Source: Zygaena filipendulae (Eukaryota; Arthropoda; Insecta; Lepidoptera; Zygaenidae). Taken from it: a DNA stretch of 64,000 bases. Position 1 is the stretch's first letter. Each line of letters starts with the position of its first letter. Under the pieces are notes generated by a model. It was not told the origin of the DNA. It ran no database searches and saw only the letters and a list, made by a program, of their open reading frames with translations. The position numbers were made by a program, and so were the translations under genes. Location: NCBI GenBank assembly GCA_907165275.2, contig OU015665.1, forward strand, positions 1,612,001 to 1,676,000. Direction: 5' to 3'. Positions 49,701 to 58,287 of this stretch are shown here, piece after piece.

Positions 49701-52700
49701 ACCCCCTCACCCTAAACTTTAATGCGCTTTATCTCTGTATATTAAAATTTATCTAAAAAAGAAAAAAATACGTGTTTATTGTTATTTTATTTTCTAACTG
49801 ACGGACTAATTAGAATTTCGATTTTTAAAAGTAGGCAACATCCCTATTAATAATTACGTTATGGACATAGTATTACCATATTTTATACGTATTATAATAT
49901 TAATTGCTCTCTAATCTCTAATTATATCACTTGCAACTTGGTGTTACGAATAAAGAATTGTATTGTATTAAGCCATAGGGTCAAGAACCAATTTTCCGTC
50001 CTTGTCGCGTCAGAATATACGTTCAATTTAAAATCGTATTAATTCAATTTAACTGGAGCCCACTCCTCACCTGTACCCGCAGCCCCAGCCCCGGTCGCCG
50101 TACGTGCTCGCGTAGTGGTCCACCGCGCTGCACAGGTACGTCTTCACTATGCTGGGACTCTGAGCGTTCAGCTGGACTATCCTCTCCAGGATACCTGGAA
50201 ACGACAAGCAAAAATACCTTTTAAGATAACTTCCCTCATATGCAATAATAATACGGGAATTTCAGATTAAAATATAGCCTATGTTACTCAGGAATAATGT
50301 ATCTTACTAATGGTGAGAGAATTTTTGAATTCGGTCCAGTAGTTTTTGAGTTAAATCGTAACAAACAAAAAATCAAATCTTTCCTCTTTATAATATTAGT
50401 ATGGATATACGCACACAAGGCAGTCGGAAACGGTGACGTAATGGAGGCGTGACGGTGTGACGGCGGCGTGACGGCGTGATTCCGTCACGTATTTAGCCGT
50501 CACGGCATACGAATCGGTTACATTGCCAGGGCGCGCCAGCAGATGTTTCACATCATAAGATAAAGACTGAATCTCTTCGACTTCAGCATCAAAAATATAT
50601 ATAAACACCATACGGCTAACATACGGTAAAACAAAGTACATAATTGCAGATGGATAAATTTTACAGGAGGAGCGAAAAACTGGAAATCGCCTTCCATCGT
50701 TTAATGATTTTCTTAATTCATTTCTAAAGACTAAAGCCTTTTTGATAGTTGTATACAGCAATGTCAGTGCGTAAAAATTGGCATAAAAAAAAAACTCATT
50801 TTGAAAAAAAAAAAATTGTTTTTCCTTAGAGCAGCCATATTGTCAGTTGTTCAAGTTTATTACTATCATAGATTTTTGCGTAGCAAAAAAAATTTTAAAT
50901 CTATGATTACTATTGCGATAAGATTTAGGTTACCGGTGGTCCGCGAGGAGCCGGTGTCCCGGCCCGTGACGGAGGCGCGCCGCAGCCCCACGCTGCGCTC
51001 GTAGTAGCCGGCCACGGACAGCGCGCCGCTGTACACCGCGCGCTTCAGGCTGTTCGTTGCGCGGTTCGTGTACCCCTCCTCGTCCTCCTCCTCCATGCCG
51101 TATTGAGCCTTAACGGCGTGAGGATAGAGTCGAAATATCAATTACAGTGTTCAAGGAATGGTTACAAAAAAAAGCTTTATAAGTAGAGAGCATACTTTGT
51201 GGGAGACAGGAGCCTGAACTAACTAACTAAACTAAAACTCTGTGTCATAGGACTCCCCTGATTCCCTCTGGCCCCCTCTAAGCCACGAAACTTAATATCA
51301 TAGGAGTGTGTGTACAATGTACATGTGTGTGTGTGTTTGTTATGCTTTCACGCCTCAATGGCTCAACTGATCATCATGGAATTTTACACATTTCCAGTGG
51401 CACAGAGAAGGATATAGGGTACTTTAATCCCAGAATTCCTGTTGGAACTCCAAAATTATCATGAGTGAAACAGCTACATAGTAATCTTATAAAAAATTCT
51501 AAAAGATTAGCACTCACTCTGAGCATTTGAAATTCATGCTCTTCTCGATTGCGCTGAGCCTCTCTCTCAGCAGCTGTAAGCGCCGATGCAGCCCCACCAT
51601 CTTCGCCTCTCTCGAAGTGCTCCTCAATGTGTTGGATCTGGAAACCATTTTTAAATTACCTCTTTTACATATTACTATTTTTTTAAGAAACTTATTCTTC
51701 GAGGAAAGCTTCTAAGTAGTTAATGTACAGTGGACCACATAGACAAGTATACCACCTTGTCAAAGCTCCAAATTCCAATACAAGCGAAAAACGAATATTG
51801 GAGCTGCAAAAACGGCAACTTACAACGTCATACAGACGTTTTACAAAAAGTATAAATTTCACAAGGTGGTAGGTATACTTGTCTATGTGGCCCACTGTAC
51901 CTACTGGCCATCATCATACAGGTTTTTTTTTGTAAATTGTTACTGGCCACTACACATAAATTAACCAGCAAATGTGCAAAAAACCAATAAGTATTTTTTA
52001 AACTCTAGAGTATGAGCAATGTAGGTACTACTGAAGAATATATAGTTGTTGTACCAATTCATGCTGGGACAGAGGTAATGGCTGGCAGCACACAGGACAG
52101 TTGCTGACTGGACTTTCTTCCATCATCACCACATCATCACATGATGCATTATCCAGTTGGTCCTAAATTTGTGAATTTATCATTAAACATGTGAGAAGTG
52201 AGAACATGATATGTGTGTGTGTGTGTGTGTATATTTACTTATATATATTTATGTATATTTATATAATACCTAAATATTTAAGTACGTATTTTATGCTGTG
52301 TAATATTTATATATATCAATTATCTCTATATTTAGTCCTTTTTTATGTCTTAGTTTATAACAGTTTTTAGTTTTTAATACTATTATTTTTATTTATTTTT
52401 TCGTGTTTTTCCGTAGGTTGCACACCCCTTCCCTTTTATCTCTCTGTCAACCCAATGGTTAACTGTCAGAGAATGCCGCAAGGCATTAAGTTCGCCATTT
52501 GTACTATTTTGTGCAAGAAGAATAAATAAATAAATAAATAAAACTTATTGCCAAGCAACTACTGTCAGTTTTGCATATTAGGTATGCTACTAGTTTCCAC
52601 ATGCAGTAATTAAGTATAATTACAATATTTGATTTTAGTATGGTGGCAATAAATCTTGAATTCTTAATAAATAATTTTTATTTAAATGTCAGAAGTTGCT

Positions 52701-55700
52701 TGTTCTATTTTTATTTCATACGTTCTTAATAGTGATAACACGATTATATTTTTGTTATTTTAAACTGGATTGGATATCACAGATGCCACTATGCCAGTCG
52801 CAATAAGGCTACTAATTATTGGTATGTAATCTATATATATAAAATCCTTTGTCCTGAATGAATGATGGATCAACGCACAACCTAAACTGCTGATTGTTGA
52901 GACCTGAAACTTGGAGGGTGTGTTCTTTGTTGTTGATGTTGAAAATTGAAAATTCAACCCCTAAGGGGGTGAAAAGGGGTTGCTAAGTTTTTATGGAACA
53001 ATTCCACGGGAACTTTCAAATTATCGCGGGTGAAACCGAGCGGGACAGCTAGTTAATAATAATTGTTGAAGGACTTACCCCTTTCTGTGGACTCAGAATG
53101 TCTTTATGGTCGACATTAACATGAACTTCTATTTCCGAACCGTTGGAGAATTCTTTCTCGCAAATCGGGCACTGGTAAGTGGAACTGTGAGGCTCTGGTG
53201 ACAATGCCATGGCGCTGTACGCCAAGGTTGGGTTGTCCAGGGTTATTGTCGGGTTTGTCAATCCCAGCGTAGGGTTCCCAGCGATGTTGGAGTTGGCATT
53301 AGCATTCCCCATCACAGACGGGGACGTGAGATCAAAATGAGCGCGGTTTATGTGCTCCTCCAATTTTTTCGGACATGTTGACTTAAAATCGCACAAAAGA
53401 CACTGAAAGTTTAATTTTCACTTAGTAAAAAATATGGCGAACCGGTAATTTAAGATGAAAATGTTTTAAATTGAATCTTGCTTTGATAAAAAACAATAAA
53501 AATACAGTAGTTTTGTTAAGAACTTCTTCAGGTTCTTACTTCTTTGTTTAGTTTGGCCTTTGATTTGGTTTGGCGGGCCGAAAAATCCGATCACGTCATT
53601 TTTACTGCACAGCTGACTGCTGAGTCCCGCGTTTTTACATTTGTCACTGTCACAAACTTGACATTCACTTATTTTTTTTGCTGAACAAATACCTACATTC
53701 TGAGCCTACATTGAACTACCTATATTATCTCAGAAGGGGCGAAAAAAGTAAAAATAACACTGAAATTGTATCTATCTACGTTACGTAGGGTAGGGTAGAA
53801 CTGTTGGATAGGATAAACTGATAGGATAAACTTTATAAAGATGACATGAATTTTATATAGAGTTTTGGGTGGGAATCGAAGGTGTGGATTGCGTTATTTA
53901 TTGTTAAATAAATTGTATACATGAAATTTACCTGTACCGTAGGACTAGGTGTAGGCACTGATTTCTTCGGGGTATTAGGTTTCAACTTTAATGCCAGTTG
54001 AGATCTCAGCGGCGATCCTTGTCCCGCGCTTGCCATGCTCAGCTACATAAAAAAAAAATCCGTCTACGAGCTTATACTAGTATAGGTATTAAACTTTTAC
54101 CTTCATGCAGGATACAATAATAATAATACAATACAATACCTTATTTTTATTTGGAGATCCTTCATAACTTCCCGAGTTGTGACTTGGACTCGAATGCAAA
54201 CCTAAAACATTTAAAAAAATATATAATACCTACCTATATTTTTGACGAGAATCCTTCAATACGTCTCTGTACACCAATGGCCACAACTTACCTTTGCCTT
54301 TCCTCTCCGCAGCATTAACATCTGTCTCACTGCTTTCTCTACTCTGCATTTTCTTCGCTATCACACCATTACTTAAATTGATATTCTTCAATCCGTTACT
54401 GAGATTAATGTTTTTCGGGGACCTTGAGAACCTATCGTCGTCTTTGTCTCTCCTGTTGGTATCTTCACTCCTGTGGTTGCAGTCTTTATCTTGGTAACCG
54501 TTATGGTAGTTGATGTTTTTAGATATGGCCCCGTTATGGTAGGATGAGGCGTCAGGGCTGTGCCAGCCATTAATGGAGCCCGGGGTGTTGTAACTGCAAC
54601 TGTCTGTTGCAGTCATCTTTGAGTCTTCGTCGTAGCTGGTAGGTGAGAAAATAAATTGGGAATATTTATTTATTTTATTTAAAGAACTTTATTGCACATT
54701 TATGTACAAAAGGCGGACTTAATGCCTAAGGCATTCTCTACCAGTCAACCTTTTGGCTAGGGGATAGTTTAGTGGCATTACACAGAACCGGAAAATATAT
54801 ACCTATATATATATATAAAGTTAATATAAATAATATTACCATATATACAGTAAATAAATTAAATAAAAGCAGATACATACATAATATACTAAATACATAC
54901 ACACATACATATAAATACACATATAATATAATATATATATACATACATACACACACACATAATCACATGCATCCATATATGTATAAATAAAAGTACATGC
55001 TAATATATACACACAATACACGTATATACTTACACAGATAACCGAGGATACATACCTAAGATACATACGGGAATACGCAATACACAATAATAATACAATA
55101 CATAACTATTAACTACTTGGACACACTAATAAACATAGCAGGTTGATCCAAGAAGAAAAAAAGGGAAAGGTTCGGATGCCACTACGGCAGAGCACGCAGA
55201 TGCGCACGCACTAAACGCTTAAACTGCACCTTGCTCCGTGCACGCCTGATTCTGTCAGGAAGCTGTAGGAGGAATAGGTATTTTACTTAAAAAAAAGTTT
55301 TGCTGCCAGTATGATATTCGTTAGGCCTCAATGGAGAGTAATCTCTTGATTCGTCACAGCATAATTTTCAAACTGATGGGACACAGACCTATAACTCTAA
55401 TGCTGGGATTGAACACCCGCCTTCTGAATGAGAGGCGAGAATTTTACCTATAAAGTATAGATATCAGATAACAAAAACAAAAGCTTAGCGCTCTCCCAAG
55501 AGGTCTGATTCACTCGTTACGGTGGAAAATGAAAAAAAACGATTACCGACGCAGTAGGTCACCATGTCTACCCGCAAATCAAGAGGGTTCGATTTCCGGT
55601 GGGTGTGCATGGAGTTCGTGAGACGAACAAAGGATTCCACTTTCAAGTCTGAGCGTATTTATATAGGTACCTATGTAACCTGATTAATAAATATGTATTA

Positions 55701-56394
55701 TGCAATAATATTGTGGTACATATTATACTAAGTTCGCTTGGTGTCCACCACAGAACAGAAAATAACAGATAGAAGGGATATCAACTTAGTTTAGTATGAA
55801 AACAGGCGAAAACCAGTGTCGCCGGGTGATTTTCGCGTACAAAACTATTCATCACGCACTAAAACATTTATCAACGTAAAGAAATGTATCAAACGCAATA
55901 TGGTTTTATTTATATATATTTTTTACTTAGCCGCTGTTTTCAAAATTCTAAGTATTGGCAATATAGTGTACTTGAGATGGGAAATGAAGTTCTGGGTAAG
56001 TTAGAGCATTTGCTCTAACTTCCTTTGCAACGGTAGCGCGCCTGCCCCGCCTACATGTCCTCTCTAGTTAATTTGTTTGCTCTGTGGTTTCCACGACGCA
56101 AGCATACCTATAGCTTAATCTGTAATCAAGTATATCTGTGTGTTGTGACGTGTATAGTTACCCTGGACTCTGATCGTCAATGAACGCCATCAGCTCCCTC
56201 TCCGGCGTCAGATAGTGCAGGTGCGCCCTCTGCACATGCCCGATCAGCTGTGGTTGGGGCACGGCGCAGTCGCAGAAGGGGCACTCCGGCCTCCCGGCCA
56301 CGTGGGCGTCCAGGGTATGCGACCTCATGCCTTCATCTGTTAACCCTTCTGCGCCGCAGAGCTCGCAAGTGTAGGGGAATGGGCTGCCTGACAT
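40666..56394 (-). CDS. ZUP1: ZUP1/ZUFSP zinc-finger ubiquitin peptidase (family C78), 15 coding exons
   Basis: Exons from the start: 56162-56394, 54292-54635, 54140-54201, 53932-54042, 53079-53402, 52055-52162, 51518-51637, 50934-51108, 50071-50194, 48868-49030, 47584-47675, 42315-42445, 41791-41879, 41441-41581, 40666-40701. They sum to 2253 nt (750 residues plus TAG) with frame kept at all 14 junctions. C2H2 fingers start at C10, C38, C251, C328 and C380. An Ala/Glu-rich helix (about 410-438, ending EFQMLRAQYG) fits the ubiquitin-interacting MIU region. The C78 domain carries GDRGWGCGYRN (Cys531), YLQHQGHSR (Gln660, His664) and LVLDPS (Asp685), matching human C360/Q487/H491/D512. Human ZUP1 cleaves K63-linked ubiquitin chains and acts in genome stability. 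Human ZUP1 has about 578 residues; the excess here lies mostly in the linker between fingers 2 and 3. Intron 11 contains an antisense LINE. Confidence 0.94.
40746..40970 (-). repeat. Family A repeat just beyond ZUP1 last exon acceptor
   Basis: ACTAGCTGTGTCCCGCGGTT ... TTATAATATGAGTAGGAT. Lies 45 bp upstream (gene sense) of the terminal exon. Confidence 0.85.
40975..41096 (-). repeat. 'CCGACTTCC' repeat, extended copy
   Basis: AACCGCATCAAAATCGGTTC ... TGAGAACCTCCTTTTTTAAG. Reverse orientation. Confidence 0.55.
41343..41440 (-). repeat. GC-rich minisatellite at ZUP1 exon 14 donor
   Basis: About three to four units of a roughly 24-bp repeat (plus strand CCGCACTCGCGCCCACGCGC), starting at the intron's first base. 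Open in several frames, which creates spurious ORFs. Confidence 0.8.
41441..41581 (-). CDS. ZUP1: ZUP1 exon 14 (C-terminal C78)
   Basis: Forty-seven codons: VRQVVCGSAAS, an Ala/Arg-rich stretch, then RARQYQLLCVTGVVASDAEY E. 'QYQ(I/L)..V.G' is the penultimate conserved strand of ZUP1. Very GC-rich. Donor GAG|gtgggc opens straight into a GC-rich tandem repeat. Unspliced, the frame stays open to 41138. Confidence 0.85.
41791..41879 (-). CDS. ZUP1: ZUP1 exon 13 (catalytic His and Asp)
   Basis: Encodes G, then HSRTIIGYEKHKDGKATLLV and LDPSHSPAQ. His664 (GHSR) and Asp685 (LDPS) complete the catalytic triad. Acceptor gtttcag, donor CAG|gtgagt. Confidence 0.95.
42000..42085 (+). mobile_element. tRNA-derived SINE, 3' part
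   Basis: TACCACATTTGCTTGGTATC ... TTGTGTTGTGAAGTGGATTA. Same tail as the SINE at 29690. Confidence 0.65.
42090..42280 (+). repeat. Family A repeat, degenerate
   Basis: GAACGACTGAACGGAACTGG ... GCGGGAACAGCTAGTT. Ends 35 bp downstream (gene sense) of ZUP1 exon 12. Confidence 0.78.
42315..42445 (-). CDS. ZUP1: ZUP1 exon 12 (C78, oxyanion glutamine)
   Basis: Encodes CELIDFHKPTGADGGHPALF, DWVLRYFRDRPDQ and APLYLQHQ. Gln660 and the HP.LF.W segment match human ZUP1. Acceptor gtgcag; the donor G|gttaat is weaker than its neighbours. A C(A)-rich microsatellite lies just upstream at 42450-42560. Confidence 0.94.
42450..42560 (+). repeat. ACATACGTAC microsatellite
   Basis: CACGCACG units, then ACATACGTAC repeated, directly upstream (gene sense) of ZUP1 exon 12. 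Confidence 0.85.
42939..44148 (+). pseudogene. LINE ORF1 (gag-like, CCHC zinc knuckles), frameshifted
   Basis: The protein is read in pieces: 42939 to about 42980, then DRKREKSASAPSVTVSTAEI (about 42985-43200), then a third frame to 43361, then 43390-44148. At least three frameshifts are therefore present. The last piece holds knuckles CYNCQQYGHSAKYC and CSHCGSPGHTIKEC and a degenerate third, CATC...KC (about 43903-44090). This is an RNA-binding nucleocapsid-type protein. Confidence 0.8.
44135..47121 (+). pseudogene. LINE ORF2 (AP endonuclease + reverse transcriptase), one frameshift
   Basis: 44135-44839 encodes the endonuclease: QMNIRSIS, DIIILSECWL, VVAVYRSP and LGDINID are its catalytic-region motifs. 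The frame then shifts between about 44780 and 44805; THGKTCYDHVILKS (the ...DH.... end of the endonuclease) continues in the 44797-47121 frame. The RT follows: YRPISVLSIFSKVLE, YGFRK..STEDAV, LDLKKAFDTV, GVPQGSVLGP, and YADD at 46255-46266. Enzyme motifs are otherwise intact. Confidence 0.88.
47379..47407 (+). repeat. (ATT)n tail of the LINE
   Basis: Nine or so TTA units directly after GCAATAAA; marks the LINE 3' end. Confidence 0.85.
47584..47675 (-). CDS. ZUP1: ZUP1 exon 11 (C78 core)
   Basis: Encodes GSEQLGCKLHNTRKWIGACE and VVTVLSSLRI. 'KWIGACE' is a conserved C78 motif. Acceptor cccgcag, donor ATAAA|gtaagt. The next intron (42446-47583) holds the antisense LINE. Confidence 0.94.
47736..47850 (+). 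mobile_element. Family F element, half copy
   Basis: AGCCCCCTTAGCCAGGTTGG ... ATCGTTATCGC ... GTCACGTGGTCACG. Matches the right arm of 20463-20651 in reverse. Confidence 0.65.
48231..48260 (+). repeat. G-rich quadruplex-prone tract
   Basis: Runs of 12, 4-5 and 10 G separated by single T or A bases. In ZUP1 intron 10. Confidence 0.85.
48381..48511. mobile_element. Inverted-repeat element in ZUP1 intron 10
   Basis: GTGCAACAAGAGAGCAAAGT and ACTTTGCTCTCGTGTAAC form inverted ends around an ATCCTGAGTG...GGGATTCAAAGGCACG core. ATAATAGTTATTT recurs at 48381 and 48544. Class unknown. Confidence 0.5.
48868..49030 (-). CDS. ZUP1: ZUP1 exon 10 (C78 core)
   Basis: Encodes NMQMVLSSLARHPPYGALLG, GVCDERERDADGVPSIPRLQ and QLVERAWRMGFDTQ. 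These match the ZUP1 'N.QMLLSSL' and 'IP.IQ...E.AW..GFD.Q' segments. Acceptor ccgcag, donor CAG|gtgccc. Confidence 0.93.
49526..49854 (-). mobile_element. Family B MITE, complete copy
   Basis: GGGCATGTTGACTATTTTTT ... GTGACGTCAC ... TAGTGACGTCACG ... GTAGGCAACATCCC. 329 bp with about 100-bp inverted ends; in ZUP1 intron 9. Confidence 0.85.
50071..50194 (-). CDS. ZUP1: ZUP1 exon 9 (catalytic cysteine)
   Basis: Encodes GILERIVQLNAQ..., then CSAVDHYASTYGDRGWGCGY. Cys531 of GWGC is the nucleophile of peptidase C78. Acceptor tttccag, donor AG|gtgagg with a split Arg codon. Confidence 0.95.
50251..50404 (-). repeat. Family A repeat, 'AAAGAGGAAAG' variant, truncated
   Basis: ACGGGAATTTCAG ... TATAGCCTATGTTACTCAGG ... 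CTTTATAATATTAGTATGGAT. Confidence 0.78.
50934..51108 (-). CDS. ZUP1: ZUP1 exon 8 (start of ubiquitin-binding region)
   Basis: Residues 435-493, AQYGMEEEDEEGYTNRATNS onward. 'FQ.LR.QYG' across the junction matches the conserved ZUP1 segment that follows the MIU. GC-rich codons. Donor ACCG|gtaacc. Confidence 0.9.
51325..51480 (+). repeat. Family A repeat in ZUP1 intron 7
   Basis: TGTGTGTTTGTTATGCTTTC ... GGTACTTTAATCCCAG ... GAGTGAAACAGCTACATAG. Confidence 0.8.
51518..51637 (-). CDS. ZUP1: ZUP1 exon 7 (end of finger 5 and MIU-like helix)
   Basis: Forty codons: IQHIEEHFERG supplies H397 and H401 of finger 5. Then AALTAAEREAQ..REEHEFQMLR forms a charged helix at the position of the ubiquitin-interacting MIU in human ZUP1. 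Acceptor tttccag, donor AGA|gtgagt. Confidence 0.9.
51728..51897. mobile_element. Mariner-like MITE with TA duplication
   Basis: 170 bp. TIRs CAGTGGACCACATAGACAAG and CAGTGGGCCACATAGACAAG continue to TATACC. TA flanks both ends (51726-51727, 51898-51899). In ZUP1 intron 6. No ORF. Confidence 0.8.
52055..52162 (-). CDS. ZUP1: ZUP1 exon 6 (first half of zinc finger 5)
   Basis: Thirty-six codons, residues 359-394: acidic DDVVMMEESP, then NCPVCCQPLPLSQHEL with cysteines C380 and C383. The donor TTG|gtacaa splits the finger, and the next exon supplies its histidines. Acceptor aaatttag. Confidence 0.85.
52213..52232 (+). repeat. (GT)n microsatellite
   Basis: About nine GT units, followed by TATATTTA-rich low-complexity DNA to 52330. 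Confidence 0.85.
52400..52545 (+). mobile_element. LINE 3'-end remnant with (AATA)n tail
   Basis: AATGGTTAACTGTCAGAGAA, TGCCGCAAGGCATTAAGTTC, GCCATTTGTAC ... GAATAAATAAATAAATAAA. Forward-oriented counterpart of 54668-54765. Confidence 0.65.
52828..53053 (+). repeat. Family A repeat, 'GATGGATCAACGCACA' variant
   Basis: TATATATAAAATCCTTTGTC ... CAACCCCTAAGGGGGTGAAA ... GAGCGGGACAGCTAGTTA. Ends 25 bp from ZUP1 exon 5. Confidence 0.82.
53079..53402 (-). CDS. ZUP1: ZUP1 exon 5 (zinc fingers 3 and 4)
   Basis: Residues 251-358. Finger 3 is C251-X2-C254-X12-H267-X4-H272; finger 4 is C328-X2-C331-X12-H344-X4-H349. Between them is an Asn/Pro/Thr-rich stretch with imperfect repeats of N-P-T-[LI]. Acceptor ctttcag, donor GGG|gtaagt. 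A family A repeat starts about 25 bp into the following intron. Confidence 0.9.
53932..54042 (-). CDS. ZUP1: ZUP1 exon 4 (linker)
   Basis: Thirty-seven codons in phase 0, from LSMASAGQGS to TPSPTVQ, Pro/Ser/Lys-rich. Acceptor atgtag, donor CAG|gtaaat. Confidence 0.78.
54140..54201 (-). CDS. ZUP1: ZUP1 exon 3 (62 nt)
   Basis: Encodes LHSSPSHNSGSYEGSPNKNK between acceptor ttttag and donor AAG|gtattg. It is accepted because both phases fit the neighbours exactly and the composition continues the Ser/Asn-rich linker. Confidence 0.78.
54292..54635 (-). CDS. ZUP1: ZUP1 exon 2 (disordered linker)
   Basis: 344 nt, phase-compatible with both neighbours (GG|C and G|GT codons). Encodes 114 polar residues rich in Ser, Asn, Asp and Lys, including a tandem KNINLSNG duplication. 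No domain is recognised; it looks disordered. Acceptor ctaccag, donor AAAG|gtaagt. Confidence 0.82.
54668..54765 (-). mobile_element. LINE 3'-end remnant
   Basis: AAAGAACTTTATTGCACATT ... AAAAGGCGGACTTAATGCC ... CATTCTCTACCAGTCAACC. Confidence 0.65.
54800..55100. repeat. TA/CA low-complexity tract
   Basis: Interleaved TATATA, ACATACACAC and ATACA repeats; open in several frames but not coding. In ZUP1 intron 1. Confidence 0.85.
55545..55760 (+). mobile_element. tRNA-derived SINE
   Basis: GACGCAGTAGGTCACCATG and GAGGGTTCGATTTCCGG keep A- and B-box-like sequence; the body ends TTCGCTTGGTGTCCACCAC. Confidence 0.7.
56086..56157 (+). mobile_element. SINE tail abutting ZUP1 exon 1 donor
   Basis: GTTTCCACGACGCAAGC ... 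ATCTGTGTGTTGTGACGTG. The splice donor gtaac begins within a few bases of this remnant. Confidence 0.6.
56162..56394 (-). CDS. ZUP1: ZUP1 exon 1 (zinc fingers 1 and 2)
   Basis: ATG at 56394. Residues 1-77 contain two C2H2 fingers: C10-X2-C13-X12-H26-X4-H31 and C38-X2-C41-X11-H53-X4-H58. Ends in a split Gly codon before gtaac. A GTTCCAG 9-15 bp upstream of the ATG could be an acceptor, so a non-coding exon further upstream is likely. A SINE tail abuts the donor side. Confidence 0.88.
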
Positions 56395-56471
56395 CGTGGC
56401 TTCTGGAACTATGTCGTAGACGTAATTTTGAATGTGTTACTAAAGTTATAATCGCAACTATAACATTACAA

Positions 56472-56755
56472 ACCAGCTGTGTCCCGCGGTTGCACCCGCA
56501 TGAGTTTGGAAATTCCCACAGGAACTATTTTTCCTCCTAAGTTACTCCTTATAACATCAGCTATCTGACAGTGAAAGTCCCGTAAAAATCTGTTCAGCCG
56601 TTTCAGAGATTAGCCGGAACAGACAGACAGACAGAGAAAAATTCAAAAAAATGTTTTGTTTTTTTATGTAGGCACCATAATATACTTACTTTCATATGCA
56701 TTTAGTGAACAGCTGTTAATTTGGAATTACAAACAGACACTTTTATTTTATTTAC
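56472..56755 (-). repeat. Family A repeat upstream of ZUP1
   Basis: CCAGCTGTGTCCCGCGGTTG ... GAAAGTCCCGTAAAAATCTG ... ACAGACAGACAGACAGAG. Related to 25195. Confidence 0.75.
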
Positions 56756-56756
56756 A

Positions 56757-57136
56757 TATTGTATAAATGCGTATATGAGTTTATTGTTTGTTACTCTTTC
56801 ACATCTGAACCCCTTAACTATTCAACTTGGGAACACGTTGGCAGCAGTATCTACAGAACTGTTGACGACCAACTTCTTTTCTAACTGGCCGCTTTTTATA
56901 AGTTCTTTTTATACATACTATTTTTAAAAATATTTACCTTTTATGTCTACAATTTCGTTTCTCTTCTTCTTGTCAAAAATATAAAGGAATTTACATTTTA
57001 AAATTGCGCTTAATTATTTTCTTCCTCTTTAAGAACAGAAGAAGAAGAAGAATAGGGTACATAGGGTAGTTTTCTCCCTGCATTTCTACGGGAAGTCCGA
57101 AATTAACGCAGATGAAACCGCGGGGAATAGCTAGTA
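56757..57136 (+). repeat. Family A repeat, interrupted
   Basis: Start ATTGTATAAATGCG...GTTACTCTTTCAC and end TTCTACGGGAAGTCCG...CGGGGAATAGCTAGT are separated by about 200 bp of unrelated AT-rich DNA. Confidence 0.6.
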
Positions 57137-57137
57137 T

Positions 57138-57352
57138 TTGGTAAATGCGAGTGAACTTGTTTGTTTGTACGCTTTCATGGCTTAACTATTCAACCGATTA
57201 TTTTGAAATTGTGCATATATCTACCTACACGTTGTCAGGGGCACAGAAAAGATAATATATCTAGAGTACTTTTATACAGGGTAACCGGAATTTCCGCAAG
57301 AACTGCCAAAATAAACGCGGGTGTAATGGCGGGGTTCAGCTATCTAGTAAGT
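57138..57352 (+). repeat. Family A repeat
   Basis: GGTAAATGCGAGTGAACTTG ... CTACACGTTGTCAGGGGCAC ... GGGGTTCAGCTATCTAGT. Confidence 0.78.
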
Positions 57353-57774
57353 CTCAATATTAACAATGCAGTAAGTACATACGCGGCCTACTATACATAC
57401 GTTAAAGGTAGGTTTAGACACTGTAGACCAGTAGCATGCAGGGTAACTTGTATAGTGACAACTTTTTGGTTTACATGCCTTGTTATTTTTTAAAAGCTTT
57501 TATTTAACTTGCAATGTATGTATGCAAGTCAATTTTGAAGCAGATAGATATTATCTTCACCCGATTGAGGTGAAATTTTGTATGTATCTACACCATATAT
57601 GTACACGTTTAGTTTGGATGAAAATGCATAGTTTATTTTTCGCGCATTTGAATAAAAGCTTGTTTTATAAAAGATTTTTTCTTTATGAATAATTAAATAA
57701 AAAAATAAAAAAAAATCTAAAAAGACCATATTAATACAAGGAAATCTATACGCAACTCATTTCAGATGTTCTTA

Positions 57775-58005
57775 AAGTGAGTTTGTTTGTTTGTTACGCT
57801 TTCACGCTTAAAAAGCTCAACAGATCACCACGAAATTTTGCATGCACGTTGTCAGGGGTACAGAGAAGGACATAGGGTACTTTTATCCCGGAATTCCCAC
57901 GAGAATTTCAAAATTAACGCGGAAAAAACTACATTAAATTTTATCTCGGAATAGCCGCGGGATCTCCGAAACTAACGCGTGTGCAACCGCGGGCAACCGC
58001 TATAG
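57775..58005 (+). repeat. Family A repeat with duplicated 3' block
   Basis: TTACGCTTTCACGCTTAAAA ... ATCCCGGAATTCCCACG, then a second block TCTCGGAATAGCCGCGGG ... GCAACCGCTATAG. Confidence 0.78.
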
Positions 58006-58287
58006 TTTGTATCTACATATAAAAGCTGAACATAATTTCATTAGACATCATACTAAAGTCTGAAATGGTAGGCCACGCGTGTGAAAAAAACATCCACATA
58101 TACTGTTCTAGTACATAAAGAAGTTCCCTATTAGGTGTTCATTCACATTAAGGTTGCTTCTATAACGAGTTTAGCCTCGAACATGAACTCTGAATGTCTG
58201 CAACTTATAATCACTAGGCAAAAAAGGGTTTCAAAATTCCATGGAGAATCCCGTCTTATAGGTAACCAATTAACCATATAAGGAAAT

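Noticed and set aside
50396..50761. 121-codon minus-strand open frame
   Set aside because: Lies in ZUP1 intron 8, partly in a family A copy; no recognised domain and no splice fit. Possibly a fragment of an old element.
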